A stretch of DNA of 64,000 nt from Hedera helix (GCA_947179155.2 OX359286.1:16622413-16686412), one strand, 5' to 3'; numbered from the stretch's first letter, positions 11,501 to 22,725 are shown. Numbers and translations are program-made. The notes: generated by a model not told the origin, from the letters alone.

Positions 11501-14255
11501 TTTCGTAATACTAATTTATGTAACCAGTTAGATGTCTAGTTGATAAAAGTTTTGGTGTAGCGTTGGCGGAGTGAGACAAATACATTTCACTTTCTAACGG
11601 GTGAAATGACAATAACCTTAGAAGATGTATACTTCATTCTAGGATTACCGATTATAGGTCAACCAAGAACATGTACATTAATAAAAAGTTTAATTTTTTT
11701 TTTAGCCGAGTGAATTTAGTACATATGTATTGAATAATGATAATCTGTATAGCCAAGGGGATATTGTCTTGTCTTGGTTGGCCGCCAGATTTTGTGAACT
11801 GCCCCTGGATGCCGACATGGAGATGGTGGTGACGTACACACGCACTGTATATACTGGGGAAGATTTTATTTGCATCTCCTTCTCGCAATGTCATACACCC
11901 TAGATATCTATTATTTCTACAAGATGTTGACAAAATCTGCGATTACACATGTGGAGTTGCGGTTTTGGCTTGTTTGTACTGCAACTTACATAAAGCCACC
12001 CGCCTTGATGTTAAAAGCTTTTCGAGATGTTTAACACTTCTCCAGGTATTTTATTGACTCTACTTAAATATGTATTTACATTGATATTAAATTTACCTCG
12101 TACTGTATTTGTAATTTTTAACTTGAGCAAATGGTACACAGTTCTGGGCTTACGACCGACAATAAAGACAGTATTAAAGAGTCCTGAAGACCATATCCCT
12201 ATCATAATCAAATATTTTATCGAAGAGAGTTTGATAGGATGACAGCTACAATGGTACACTGGATGCTGTATTCAAATTTTGACAATTTAGTGGCTCAAGA
12301 GTACTAGACAGCTTGGTATAGTGGGGCCTTACGTAATCCCCTCATTTGGCTCAACGTCGTAGAATTTCAAATGTCAGATTGCTTGTTGAGACAATTTAGA
12401 GAACTACAAGATATTCCTGAGGCCTCGATAGAAATGATTGAACTCCGTCGGGAGCGGGATCTTTTCAACTCCGTAGATTATATGCAGTTGCGGGCCAATT
12501 ACGTAGCCACGCAGTATGCGTGACAAGATATCGTTCTTAAAACTCCTTAAAATGACATTGTCTCAATTAAAAGGTCATCTGAGTTTAATACTGCGGACGA
12601 TATCCATCGTCTGCGGTATTATAGTGCGGATGATGAGTTTATTCATTTGGATATTGGGGGTATTTTGAATATTTAATACCGTCCGCAATATAATACTGCG
12701 AATACTTGAAAATTATACTACGAATTAGGGACATTTAAACCTTCAGATCTATTGTAAAGATAGTTATATTTTTATAACGTTGTCAATGAATTAGTCTCCA
12801 TATATATATACATGTTGAGAGAGACATAGTGGCTTACAAAAATTTTCTATTTAGAAACATTCAACTGAATGCAGTCAATCTAGAGGACCATAAATAAATA
12901 AGCAAGTAAATTGCATGTAAAGGTTGAATCCAGGCTTATAGGCTTGTTGTCAATTGTGTCATTTGTTTCTCATAACTAGAGCAGCAAAGAAAGAATAAAG
13001 AAGAGTAGTCTATCAAAAGGTTCTTTCTCTTTTATTTTCCTCCATTTTCTCCGGGACAAATGGAAGATTCCCACACATCAGTAAAAAGTAGGAGAATAGA
13101 TTCTTGGGCTTTTTATTTTCCATAAAACACTAAGATTTCACTCATCTACCCACTAACAATCATTCCGTTCTTTACTTTACTTTTCTTTTTCCTTCTTATT
13201 TTTTCTTCAAGAGAATTCTATCGTTTCCAAAAACTAAAAAAAAATCAAGGTAGCACAAAAAATTCACTCTCCTATATTGACCTCTATTTCTAAGCAATCA
13301 AAAATCTAATATATCTATTTAGTTTGTTTTATGTGTCCTTGACCCATACATAAAACAAATACATAAATACACTATTTAGTAGCTTGGTTAAATCAGCAAC
13401 TTTTTCTTTAAACCTATTCAATTGAGACAACTCTACAAAGAAATCACTCTATTTAATAGTCCCTCATTTTCCTAACAAACTAAAAATGGGTTATGTTATT
13501 TTCTTTCTAATCCCTAAAGACATTCATTGAATCATTACGATTGGGTCCTCAATTTTTTTTTTAAAAAGTTTTTAAAAAAAAAAAAAAAAAACTTGAGAAA
13601 TATTTTTGAGACCTTGAGAAAGTATCAAAAAATGGGTTTATGTAATTTTCTTACTATTCACTAATGACATGCAATGAATAATTACAACTGGGTCCTATCA
13701 AAAACATCTATATAAAAAAGAATGCTGCTACGACGAAAAATTTATATCGATCGTAAATACAGCTGTATGTGTTAATACATAAGATCAGACGAAATTAAGA
13801 ATGGTCTCGTCCTAAATTATTCTATTTCATAGCTTAGAGTTTCACATAAATTACAATCCTAACTTCATTATAGATTTTGTGACATATAAATTATTTTCCA
13901 ATAAAAAAATTAAATAAAACAAAATTCTTTTTTTGAGGTTCCAAGAAAAATTAGTCAATTAAGTAACAACGAGAATGAGAATAAATGTAGTAGGGATTAC
14001 CTCTTGGGGAGGGGCGAATTCTGATTGGTATTCAATCTCCGTGCGGAGAATTCTTAGAATGTTTGATTCAAAGAGCGATTTCTCAAGAGCTGCTGAAGTG
14101 TGGGTCCGGCAAAAGTGGGGGAGAAAACTGGATAAGGGCTTTTTTGGTTGAAGAGAAAATAGTTGTAATTGTTGATTTTGTTGATGATGAAGAGGAATTA
14201 GGGTTTTAAAATAGGAGGAAATTGATCTCCGGGAAGCTTCGATTAAACGAGCCAT
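6351..14255 (-). CDS. mitochondrial glycoprotein family protein (MAM33/p32 type), three exons
   Basis: Exons read from the minus strand are 14255-14001, 7236-6908 and 6510-6351. They join without a frame break into 247 codons plus a TAG stop, a usual length for plant MAM33 family members. Intron 1 runs from GTAATC to TGTATAG and intron 2 from GTATGA to TTTCAG; phases are 0 and 2. Exon 1 encodes an Arg/Ser-rich, acid-poor N-terminus starting MARLIEASRRS, consistent with a mitochondrial presequence, and ends in the conserved LRTEIEYQSEFAPP. Exon 2 carries GEQWVTLRG, IKIEATMFDG, LHISLLVDI and FVCSAWPDCLEIQKVYIF. Exon 3 gives the C-terminal helices with FMHEYMINKDRSELI. The family (human C1QBP, yeast Mam33) forms acidic trimers in the mitochondrial matrix; plant members are linked to respiratory-complex and ribosome functions, but the role of this copy is inferred. 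An in-frame ATG at 14333 would add 26 residues; the ATG at 14255 fits the family better. Confidence 0.9.
8029..8284. mobile_element. Stowaway-type MITE in intron 1
   Basis: The left end reads CTCCCTCCGTCACTCAAAA and the right end, reverse-complemented, reads TTCCCTCCATCCCGCAAAA; the pairing continues into ATTGG. CTCCCTCCGT is the hallmark Stowaway terminus (Tc1/mariner-derived). A TA lies on the right at 8285-8286 and near the left at 8024-8025, as expected for a worn TA target duplication. Non-coding. Confidence 0.8.
8505..8528. repeat. (AC)n microsatellite
   Basis: About twelve uninterrupted AC units lie immediately left of the Mutator-like element. Confidence 0.9.
8535..8740. repeat. left long terminal inverted repeat of the Mutator-like element
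   Basis: Pairs with 12590-12799 over roughly 200 bases with scattered mismatches. The inner part carries CGTCCGTAGTATAATATT-type words. Confidence 0.75.
8741..8975. repeat. subterminal palindromic repeats of the Mutator-like element
   Basis: Short palindromes of the form GTCCGCA-ATATTAAAC-TGCGGAC recur with mismatches near 8788, 8868 and 8943, each within GAAATTT and AAAATGTCATC contexts. Similar words sit at 12580-12640. Subterminal repeats of this type are common transposase-binding regions; that role is inferred. Confidence 0.65.
9395..12523 (+). pseudogene. plant mobile domain (PMD, MAIN-like) pseudogene
   Basis: Near 9404 the frame reads AGPVDSTLLWDHANHISSI, like the start of plant mobile domain proteins. 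At about 9660-9770 it reads FHFLTGEMTITLEDVYFILG, the signature of the domain. Further on come LSWLAARFCELPLDAD (about 9853) and VLACLYCNLHKATRLDVKSF (about 10060). Stops and frame changes interrupt every section. The part from 9594 is present three times in tandem, so signature blocks recur at offsets of 953 bases; the final copy continues into a unique tail ending near 12523. PMD proteins occur in MULE and retroelement contexts and in silencing factors (MAIN/MAIL1); this copy is not functional as written. Confidence 0.75.
9594..12440 (+). repeat. 953-bp unit in three tandem copies
   Basis: Units start at 9594, 10547 and 11500 with ATTTCGTAATACTAATTTATG; spacing is exactly 953 bases both times. 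Junctions read GACAAGATAGACA then ATTTCG. The first and third copies look the same by eye, while the middle one differs at a handful of sites (for example AAATGCATTT near 10628, GACTATAACC near 10656, TTTTTGAGG near 11462). An 11-G run directly precedes the first copy. Confidence 0.95.
12590..12799. repeat. right long terminal inverted repeat of the Mutator-like element
   Basis: Reverse complement of the left terminus with scattered differences; ends at AGTCTCC followed by a TA run. Confidence 0.75.
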
Positions 14256-14682
14256 GCCTGTTAGTTGGAAGAGCAAAGGGTTGAAGAAGGGTTTTGTGGT
14301 GGGTAGAAGTCTTTGGGTCGGGTTGTTCGCCATAATAGGGATGGGCTTTGTTTTACGGGTAATTCCTGGATCTCAATTTTTGTGGATTTAAAAAAAAAAT
14401 TATAACGGAATATGGCCTAATATAGTTAGGAGGGACAGTGGTTATTTGTGAATGATATTGTGATATATATCAAAATAGAGGGCTGAAATTAGGCTTGAGA
14501 TAAATGGCTAGGATTGATTGTAATGAAACTTATGCAAGGCTAACTCTGTACTAAAGTTGAGACATTAAAATATCAGAAAACTTTTTTATTTTCTTTCTCA
14601 AATTTCTTTTCTCCTGTTTCTAATTTTCTGGAATCTGGTGGGGACTATAAAACTTGCTACATAACATTAATTCTAAACTATA
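14256..14682 (-). promoter_or_regulatory. 5' flank of the mitochondrial glycoprotein gene
   Basis: Divides the start codon from a MITE at 14683. No strong TATA box at the expected distance could be fixed by eye. The in-frame upstream ATG at 14333 lies here. Promoter identity is inferred from position only. Confidence 0.35.
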
Positions 14683-14942
14683 CTCCCTTCTTTTTGAATT
14701 TTAAGATTATTATTAATTTTTTAAAAGTTAATTTAAGATATTTTTAAATTTAAAATTGACATGATACATTTAAGTTTTCAAAAATAATAAATTTTATAAC
14801 TAATAGTACTTTATAAGTAGTTTATGATATTCATAATTATATTGATATAAATTAAATAAATTTATTTTAAATTTAAATTTAAAAATATTTAAAATTGATT
14901 TTTTTAAATTAATATTAATTTTATAATTTAAAACGGATAGAG
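14683..14942. mobile_element. Stowaway-like MITE upstream of the host gene
   Basis: The left terminus CTCCCTTCTTTTTGAATTTT and the reverse complement of the right terminus CTCTATCCGTTTTAAATT pair imperfectly. The pairing continues through TTATTATTAATTTTTTAAA and TATTTTTAAATTTAAA blocks. TA flanks the element on both sides (14681-14682 and 14943-14944), the Stowaway target duplication. It lies about 430 bases upstream of the start codon. Confidence 0.75.
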
Positions 14943-15029
14943 TATATTATTCGGCTAATTTAAATTATTTTCACATACAAAGAAGAAAAGAAAATGAAAA
15001 AAATGAGGGTATAAATAGTCAAACTCACA

Positions 15030-16245
15030 CGATGCTAATCATGTCTAAACGGGACTGAGTTTTATGATTTTCAAGCATTTGGGTTGAATATAATTTAAGA
15101 AGGATTGAAAGTGGAGCTGAACTTATCATAATCAACATGATTTAAGCTTTATTGGACCAGCCAACTAAAGGCCCCAAACTTGCATTAGATCGGCAGCTAG
15201 TTAACGCAGCGGTTAGGGAGCTAATTTAGGCCCAATTCAGCAGCTAACAAAGGTAACAAGCACCCCAAAATAAAGAAGGGATAAGGGCCAAAACTAACAA
15301 GGATCTCAGCAAGGTTATAAAGCCCAAAATTGCAGCAGTTAAGGTTCCAATTGTTAGCAGGTAGGCGGGCCAACTACCAGCTGGAATTCAGTCTTAAATC
15401 CCGGCAATTTAAAGCATTCTAGAGCCTTAACAAAGTCTGCAAAACCCAATTCAATTATCAGCAGGAATAACTTTCCAATTCATGGCAAATTGGGTCCCAA
15501 TTTCAGAAGGAGTTCGGCAGGTTTTTTTTAAGGGCCTAATTGGCAGCATCACAAGCCCAATTGAAGTCAATATCCAATTAAAATCCGTGGCTATCTAGAC
15601 TGGTTATATTTAGGCTGTTCAAATCCAAATTGGGCAGATTTCCTAAGTAATTCTCAGTAGGCTGCAATAACTCAATAGATTTCCTTTTGGGTTATTGCAA
15701 GGCAGCAAACCAATCAGGCTTCTAGAGACGTAATAAATTAGCATACACAGCGAATGCTAAAGTGATTAGAAGGTCTATACACGGCAGTAAATTAAAAGGG
15801 CAGCAAGGATTTGTTTCCAATTGTAATTAGGATTTTATTTTCCTTAATTAGTTTTAATCTTATTGTAATTAGGATTTTTAATTTGTTTGATTACAATTAG
15901 GGTTACTAGAATCTTCTTTGTAATACCATAATTAGGGACATGAGTTGATCATTGTAAGAGGAAGTTTTTTTTGGAGTCTATAAAAATTATTGAGAAAATT
16001 TTCTCTTGATTCTTTGAGATAGCACGAACTTATCAGAATAATTTGTGGTGTTCAACACGACTTATCAATTAATTACCAAGGTTCACGCAAGTGTGTCGTG
16101 GAGTCTATCACAAATATTTTTCCATCTGTTCCTTTTTGTTTAAATATATTTTTTGGAAGAAGTTGCTAGCAAGGCCACCGCAGTATTCGTCTTGTTGTCT
16201 TGTTATCATCTATGTAATATCGTAATGCTTTATCCAAAAACAAAT
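15030..16245 (+). mobile_element. putative LTR remnant (gypsy-like)
   Basis: A GC-richer block with repeated GCAGC and GGCCCAATT words is followed by reiterated TTGTAATTAGGATTTT segments (15825-15905), then a TATAAAAA at 15979-15986. About 150 bases of leader-like sequence with CACG-rich words follow. This promoter-like order resembles plant gypsy LTRs. No partner LTR, primer site or target duplication was found, so it may be a solo or truncated LTR; limits are approximate. Confidence 0.4.
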
Positions 16246-16255
16246 AAAAAATTTT

Positions 16256-16500
16256 GCACCACTAATTCCGAAATAAAAGCCTCAGCTTTTATTGTGTGAC
16301 TTACAAATAATAATCCCTTTAGCTGAGCTCACCGCTATAAATTTATGATTGTGCTCTCTCTAGATTCTACGTATGGACATCATTTTATGGAATTGAATTT
16401 CTTTTTCATTTTTTTAGTTGCCAAGAAGATAATGTGCATTCTTTAGCCATAACCAAAGAAGCAATCTTATATCTATAAAGTTCCCACCATCCCAAGTCAT
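16256..16500 (+). repeat. copy 1 of a ~250-bp dispersed direct repeat
   Basis: Shares with 19132-19381, in order: GCACCACTAATTCCGAAA, CTTTTATT-TGTGACTTACA, CTATAAATTTATGA, CTCTCTCT, TATGGACATCATTTTATGGA, AAGAAGATAATG and GTTCCCACCATC. No coding frame. The shared CTATAAATTTATGA is TATA-box-like. Confidence 0.8.
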
Positions 16501-18138
16501 AAACATCTTTAAAGAAAAAATTCATGGTGATGGTCGTAAAAATAGCATTATCTTTATAACAGATCTCTCACCGACTAATTTATAATATAATTTTCAAAAT
16601 TTGTAATACTGTGTTAAGTAACAACTTAACTACTGTAACACTGTGTTAGAGAAAAAAAGTTATTTCACTATTAATTCGTAAAAATTAGTAATTTTTTTCA
16701 TTCACAATATTGTATTATAATAGTTAAATTGTTCTGAACAGTGTTTAGATAGATTTTGTCTTTTTTTAAATAAAAAAAATTATGATTGTCAGATCTTGTA
16801 TAGAACGATAAAAGATCAAATGAATAGTTAAACTCTAAAATCATAAGCCCATGCTAGTCCAACCCTATTTGAAGTTAACCAATCAATTAAGCAAAACTAA
16901 CGAACAACTGGTCTATTAAAGGAGTTGGACTTGAAAACCACATCTAAACTTATTTACAAACTTGACTCGACTTGTTTTCCGTGAGTTCGAACTTTTCATA
17001 TCAAAACTTGACTTTGATTTATTTTTAACTTTAATTGTAACAGGTTCAATCTTTTCATTTTTGTAGTTTGTACTGTTACGCCTTTTAGTGGTTAATTTTT
17101 CTCGACTTTTCATTAATCATTTCAATCTTTTTATATTTTATATATTGGAATTAATTTAAAATTTTAATATAACCGACAAATATATATTAGAATGATTTTT
17201 GATACTACAAGCAATCAAGTATCAAATTATATATTTTGTATTTGCTTCAACAGAACAAGGTAGGTAGTAGTTTCAAATCATTTATAATAAAATTTATCTG
17301 TATCTCTATTACGATACGACTATTTTTAAGGTCTATGACGACAATTTATCCCGTTGTCATAGAATAAGGTTACGACGACAGGACAAGTCGTCGTCATAGA
17401 CACTAAAAAATATCGCTATAAACCTTGTAATAGAAATACATATAAATTTTATTTTAAAAAATTTGGTCTCGTTGATAGTTGCTATTATACATTAATTGTA
17501 TGATTATTCATGATTTATAAATTAGGTCAATAAATTATTTATATACGTCCTTTTGGCATATTTATATTTTTATTAGAATTTATCATTCATACATAAATAT
17601 TTATTTTTTATTAATATTAATTTGATATTTATCTATCTACATTGAGTCATTTTGACTAGTCACCTAGCTAATATCGAGTTAGTCTTGAATTAATATTAAA
17701 TTAGTCTCGGGTTCATCGTCTCTACTGATACACTGTGCATCATATTCATAATTATATTAAAGTTTTCGTATCTTCTATTGTATTATTCTAAAAATATATA
17801 TATGCATGTATCAAAAAATATATATAATAATTTTGATAATATAATTTTTTTAACTTCTTGTTTAGTATATTATTATTAATTATAATATATTATTTATAAA
17901 ATTTTAAATTATATTATTAATATTAACACGTAGTTTGCACAAATTATGTGTCTACTTTAATTATAAACAACACACACTTTGTCTCTGGTAAATTACAATC
18001 ATCATTGAAAAGAATTCACGGACACACATGCGAAACAACATAATGAGTCATAATTACTCCAATTGCTTCCTTTCCAAATACAAATCTGTACACCAAAAAA
18101 AAAAAGAGCAAAAAAAGAAAACCCAACTGCAGCTGTAG
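16501..18138. other. AT-rich intergenic DNA with one small hairpin
   Basis: At 17331-17342 GTCTATGACGAC is exactly complementary to 17390-17401, with CGACGACA and GTCGTCGT words between. This resembles the terminal or subterminal part of a DNA transposon, but no full element can be drawn. No supported gene. Confidence 0.5.
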
Positions 18139-18666
18139 TTAGGACTGAGCAAATTTCGGTTATAATCGAAAAATTAAACCAAAATAATCGAATCGAAATT
18201 TTAAAACCGAAATATTTCGGTTATTTGGGTAATTTCAGTTATAACTGAAATTTATTTTAATATCCGGGTTCGGTTTTGGATAAAAAAATTGTACTATTCG
18301 GTTAACCGATTAACCGAATAGTAAAAATAAAATAAAATATTAAATTAAAATTACTATTATATTCTAACTTCCAAAGGTTTTGCAATTAAAAATTAAAATA
18401 GTACTTGCATGGCTCATCCTTCAATTCTAAAATGATGAAATGATTCTATATTCCAACTTGAAATAATTTTACTTTTTTTGAAAAAATAGAATTAAATTCG
18501 AGTAATAACCGAATAACCAAATAAGAAATTCAATTATTCGATTTTCGGTAATTCGGTTATTTGTCAATTCGGTTATTAATTCGGATAGTGATTTTTTTTA
18601 AAATTCGATTTTCGGTTATAACCGAACTGCCTATTCAATTCGATTATAACCGAATGATCATCCCTA
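18139..18666. mobile_element. hAT-like MITE rich in CGGTTATAACCG words
   Basis: The left end TAGGACTGAGCAAATTTCGG and the reverse complement of the right end TAGGGATGATCATTCGG pair imperfectly and continue as TTATAATCGAA. The TAGGG-TGA(G/T)CA terminus is typical of plant hAT-derived repeats. Flanking 8-mers AGCTGTAG and AGCTGCTG agree at 6 of 8, a plausible worn 8-bp target duplication. The interior is full of CGGTTA and TAACCGA words. Non-coding. Confidence 0.65.
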
Positions 18667-18818
18667 GCTGCTGCAGCAGCAGCCGCAATAAATGGGCAGC
18701 TCTTGTTATTTACAAAAACTTTGTGGACCTTATAATTAGATTGAAAATAAATACTACAACGATTGCTTGTAAAGTGATGGTTTTACAACATCTATTGAAA
18801 ATGTTATCTTATTTTAGG

Positions 18819-18821
<3 letters not shown>

Positions 18822-18868
<47 letters not shown>
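18822..18868. repeat. (AT)n microsatellite
   Basis: About 23 uninterrupted AT units. A shorter TA run lies at about 19411-19430. Confidence 0.95.
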
Positions 18869-18873
<5 letters not shown>

Positions 18874-19131
18874 TTGGACATAATATTAGATATAATATTA
18901 ATTTTAACTATAAAAAAATAGAGTTTGACAAAATTTTTTGTATTAAGTCATATTTTTTAATGATTTAAATCAATATTATGATCGATTATAGTGTACTTAT
19001 CAGGTTACTCTTTTTAATAGTTTATATTAATATTATGTCTGGTTATAATGCCCTTAGACTTATTATTTATTTTAAGAAAAAGTCTTAAAATCACTAATTT
19101 CCAAACTGTTCATAAAGATATTCTTTTTTTT

Positions 19132-19381
19132 GCACCACTAATTCCGAAAGGAAGGTTCTGCTTTTATTCTGTGACTTACATATAATATCATCCTTTTAGA
19201 CGACGCCCACCACTATAAATTTATGACTGTCCTCTCTCTGGTTTCTACATATGGACATCATTTTATGGACTTAAATTTCTTTTTGGTTTTTTAGTTGTCA
19301 AGAAGATAATGCTTAGCCATAAACATTTTTATATAAAAGAAACGATCTCATATCTGCATAGTTCCCACCATCACAAGTCAT
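19132..19381 (+). repeat. copy 2 of the ~250-bp dispersed direct repeat
   Basis: Diverged copy of 16256-16500 in the same orientation, 2.9 kb away, with small indels. It retains CACTATAAATTTATGACTG and TATGGACATCATTTTATGGA. Confidence 0.8.
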
Positions 19382-19784
19382 AGTATAATTTTTTAGAATT
19401 TGTTCACTTATATATATATATATATATATATGGATCATTGTCGTAAAATCACTGATCTAATAAATAAAAATATCATTCATTCGTATTTTAATTTGGAGAG
19501 CCTTGTGCAGATTCAAAAATTGACCAAAATATCATCTAGGATCTGCACATTAGTAGTGCAGATGATTACTTAAAAAAATTCAATACATTATTAAAATATT
19601 TAAAAGCAATAACATTTTTGTAATATTAGCGCCCGCACTTTAGTTGTGTGGATGGTAGACACACTATACCAATTTGATCTTTTTTTTCTTCATACGTAAC
19701 AAACTACTATCACTAATGGTTTTTTCATTTATACGCAAGCTGCAACCTAAATGCTCAATTAAACATGGCTTGATTCTTAGTAGT
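19382..19784. other. intergenic DNA before the first copia LTR
   Basis: No supported gene, repeat terminus or RNA. The LTR start TGTTAGCAAATTTATG follows at 19785. Confidence 0.5.
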
Positions 19785-22314
19785 TGTTAGCAAATTTATG
19801 TATATGTCCATTTGAATTTACTAATGACAAAATAATGAAGTACTATGTGATTTAATGTGATGATATACTTTTCGTAAAGTTATATTTGAAGTTATTACTA
19901 CTTGTGTTTAAAAAATAAAAAATAAAAAATAATAATTCATACAAATGTGAATTTATAAACATTTGTTACAGCCTTATATAGTCCTTAAAAAGAATAATTA
20001 TTATAAAAGAACTTAGAAATCAATAATTTTAGACTAGGTTAGGGATCAAATTTGTTAGGTTAATCTAAAAGATAAACTCTATATTGTCCATAAAAGAATA
20101 TTATTATAAAGTACATTATGGATCAAATTTGTTAGTTGAATCCGAATATAGAGTATTATCATCCAAAGTGTAATAGACTAGATTGAAGACTCGAACAACT
20201 CAGAAAAGGAAGTAGAATAGGAGAACTCAGAGATCGCAAAGCCAAGGAACAAAACTGTAGAAACTATAAAGCAAGCACATTCTACTACGATGGGAAAAAT
20301 TTAGAAGAAGAAAAGCAAAGCGATCAAGGTCATTGCAGCAAATAAACTTGCATGATGCATTCTAAGATTGAAGAATAATTGAAGGATACAACTAAAGATC
20401 GTAATGTAAACAAGCTTGAAGACTGAACTCAAAGCCTGCAGAGACAAGATGAAGATTGCAGAGTTTGCATAAAGATCATAAAGTTAAAAGAGATTTACAG
20501 AGTCTACTCAAGGATCATAAAGAGCATTCTGAAGAGTATTTGTTCGTTGAATCAGGAAGTTAATAGAGTAAGCTAGAATAGAGGAACCTGAAGCTTAAGT
20601 CTATGACCAATAAACTCTCATATCGCCGAGCAGAATCGTCAAGTAAAATGCAGAAGGAGATTGTAGCGTTAGAAGAATCAATCAAGTCAGATACTCTACG
20701 ATCAAGAAAGATAGAACACTACAAACTTAATCCTACGACTCATGACTCTCAAATTGTCATGTAAGGTTACGACCGTAAAGTTTAGAGTAGACTTCAAGAT
20801 CGTTGATTAAAGATAAGAAGAAAAATCAACAAAGAAGACAATGCCACTAAGGATAAAATTGAACAAATCAAAAGAAGAAGTTAAGAGATCTCGTACTAAG
20901 CATGGAGAAGTTAGAAAAAGGATGCTTAAGCACAAAGTTTGATCAATTATACATACTTCATAAGGAAAAAGAATATGAGGGAATAAGAGGTCATCCCACA
21001 AGATCAACACAAAAGGAAAGTTCGTAGAATTCTATTAAGTAGACTCATCACAATATAACAAAGATAAGAGACTCTAGTAGAAGAAGTAGATATGTAAGCT
21101 CACAGGTGCTAAATAAGTCAAAGTACTCAAGATAGCAGAATGGAGCATAATTGAATATCATCAGATCGTTGAGTCAATCACTATCGTTGAGTTACTTTAG
21201 AACGCAGAGTTACAACATTAATGAGCTGATTCAGTACCATACCTATCAAAGAACATAATGCCAAAGGCATTGAGAGATAGATTCACTACGGCACAAGAGT
21301 GGAATGATCTTACCAAAGAATTCTCCAGCAAAGAAATAGTCTAAAGTAAGTTAGTTGAAGGAAACAAGGAATAAAGCAGAATAATGAATCAACTAAATTA
21401 TTGGAAGAAGAAAAAGAATAAGAATAAGAAGAAGATGAAGAAGAAGAAGAAGAAGACATGTGATATGCACTACGATAGGAGTGCACTAAAAAGAGAATAA
21501 GTGGAGATCACAAAATTGAAAATAGCGAATGCTCAAGTAAGGAGGAGCTGCTCGATCAAGATGAAGAAGAAGAAAAGTCAACGATCTAGAAGACAACAAA
21601 TACTCAAGTGAGGGAGAGCTAATCAATCAGAAATAGAATGAACTGGAGAAGAATTAAAGACCAAATTTTGGTCTAGCTGATCCTAAAATATAAAGGTAAC
21701 GACTGAAGTACAATTGTAGACATTGAAAAGAAGAAGAATACATGAGAATCGTAGGGCTTGCAGAGTTGTAGAACAAAGTTGATTGTAAAGTAGACCATAA
21801 AGCTCAAAGTTCACAGAGCAAGAGAATCGTAGAGTCTACAAGTTACAAAGTTGAAGATCACAAAGTAGCTCATAGAGTAGAATGAAAAGCTAATTGTAAA
21901 ACAAGACAAACACTACTATAAGGAGATAGTGACAGATCAATCTGATGCAACCATAGATTGATACTTGAAAGATTAACAGAATGAAAGATCTTAAGGATAT
22001 TGCTATACATCTAAAGCTTAATATGAACATCACTGAAGAAGTGCCCAACGACTATTTGAAAAAGATGACGTCATCCACGTTAATGTTGCTACTAAAGACT
22101 GATGTGACATAACTTAGTAGAAAGTAAGCTGACATGGCAGAGCATAAAGCAAACTAACATAGCAAAGAGCAATAACAAAAATCAAGTTGACATTTCTCAA
22201 ATATCAACATTGGAGATCTTCAATATCAAAGCATTAAATGAAGTAATAGCTATCTTTCAACGGATAAACTCTTAATGAGCAAAATTTTAACAGACAAAAT
22301 GACAAAGATCTCTC

Positions 22315-22322
22315 TATATAAA
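22315..22322 (+). promoter_or_regulatory. TATA box of LTR A
   Basis: TATATAAA within CTCTCTATATAAACACG. Related LTRs have TATA-like words at the same relative place (minus-strand TATATAAAG at 29953-29961; TATAAAAG near 57220). Confidence 0.6.
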
Positions 22323-22725
22323 CACGATCATCTAATAAGAAAAAAGAGGGAGAGAGATAAAGAAGAAGGAGAGCCATATGAGAGAATATCGGCCAATGCA
22401 GGCATCAGGTTGAAAAGAAAAATTGGTGGTAGTGCAAAGAAGAAGCTGAAAATAGAAGATAAAAACCACCAACCAAGAGAAAAAGTAGAGTTAAAAGAAG
22501 AAGATTAGTCTATACACTAAAGGAGTATAAGGAGAAAAGACCAATCTATAAGAGACCGAATGGTGATCAATTATTTACATGAATATTATCACCTTAAAGT
22601 TACTCTATACTTTGGAGGATCAATCAAGAATGATTCAAGAGCAGGAGCCGATCAGAATATCAGAAGGCTTTAGAAGTCATTTCTCTACTGCCAAGCTCTT
22701 CATCATAGAGCTTAACGTTGCTTGG

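Larger units (their letters stand above)
8535..12799 (+). mobile_element. Mutator-like element with plant mobile domain remnant
   Basis: The first ~200 bases are repeated in inverted orientation at the far end: CATTGACAACG, AAAAATATAA, GTATTCGCAGTATTATA, AATACCCCCAA and ATCCAAATGAATAAACTCATC appear in the same order from both termini. The outer bases are GGGGACCG on the left and, reverse-complemented, GGAGACTA on the right. The 9 flanking bases agree at 7 of 9 positions, but sit in AC and TA repeats, so the target duplication is weak. Long TIRs plus an internal plant mobile domain fit MULE-type elements of the MAIN/MAIL-related group. It carries no recognisable intact MURA transposase, so it is probably non-autonomous. 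It sits in antisense orientation to the host gene. Confidence 0.75.
7237..14000 (-). other. intron 1 of the mitochondrial glycoprotein gene
   Basis: 6764 bases between a GT donor (minus strand, 14000-13999) and an AG acceptor at 7238-7237. Transposons account for the expansion: a Stowaway MITE at 8029-8284 and a Mutator-like element at 8535-12799. The rest, including 12800-14000, is AT-rich with poly-A and poly-T runs and no supported coding frame. Both splice sites match plant consensus, so insertion need not abolish splicing. Confidence 0.85.

Noticed and set aside
9746..12259. Three sets of short minus- and plus-strand open frames repeated every 953 bases
   Set aside because: They are identical because the DNA is triplicated. 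The minus-strand frames are antisense to the plant mobile domain remnant and do not resemble proteins.
18561..18968. 135-codon plus-strand frame spanning a MITE end and the AT microsatellite
   Set aside because: The run of Ile-Tyr comes from the (AT)n repeat; non-coding.
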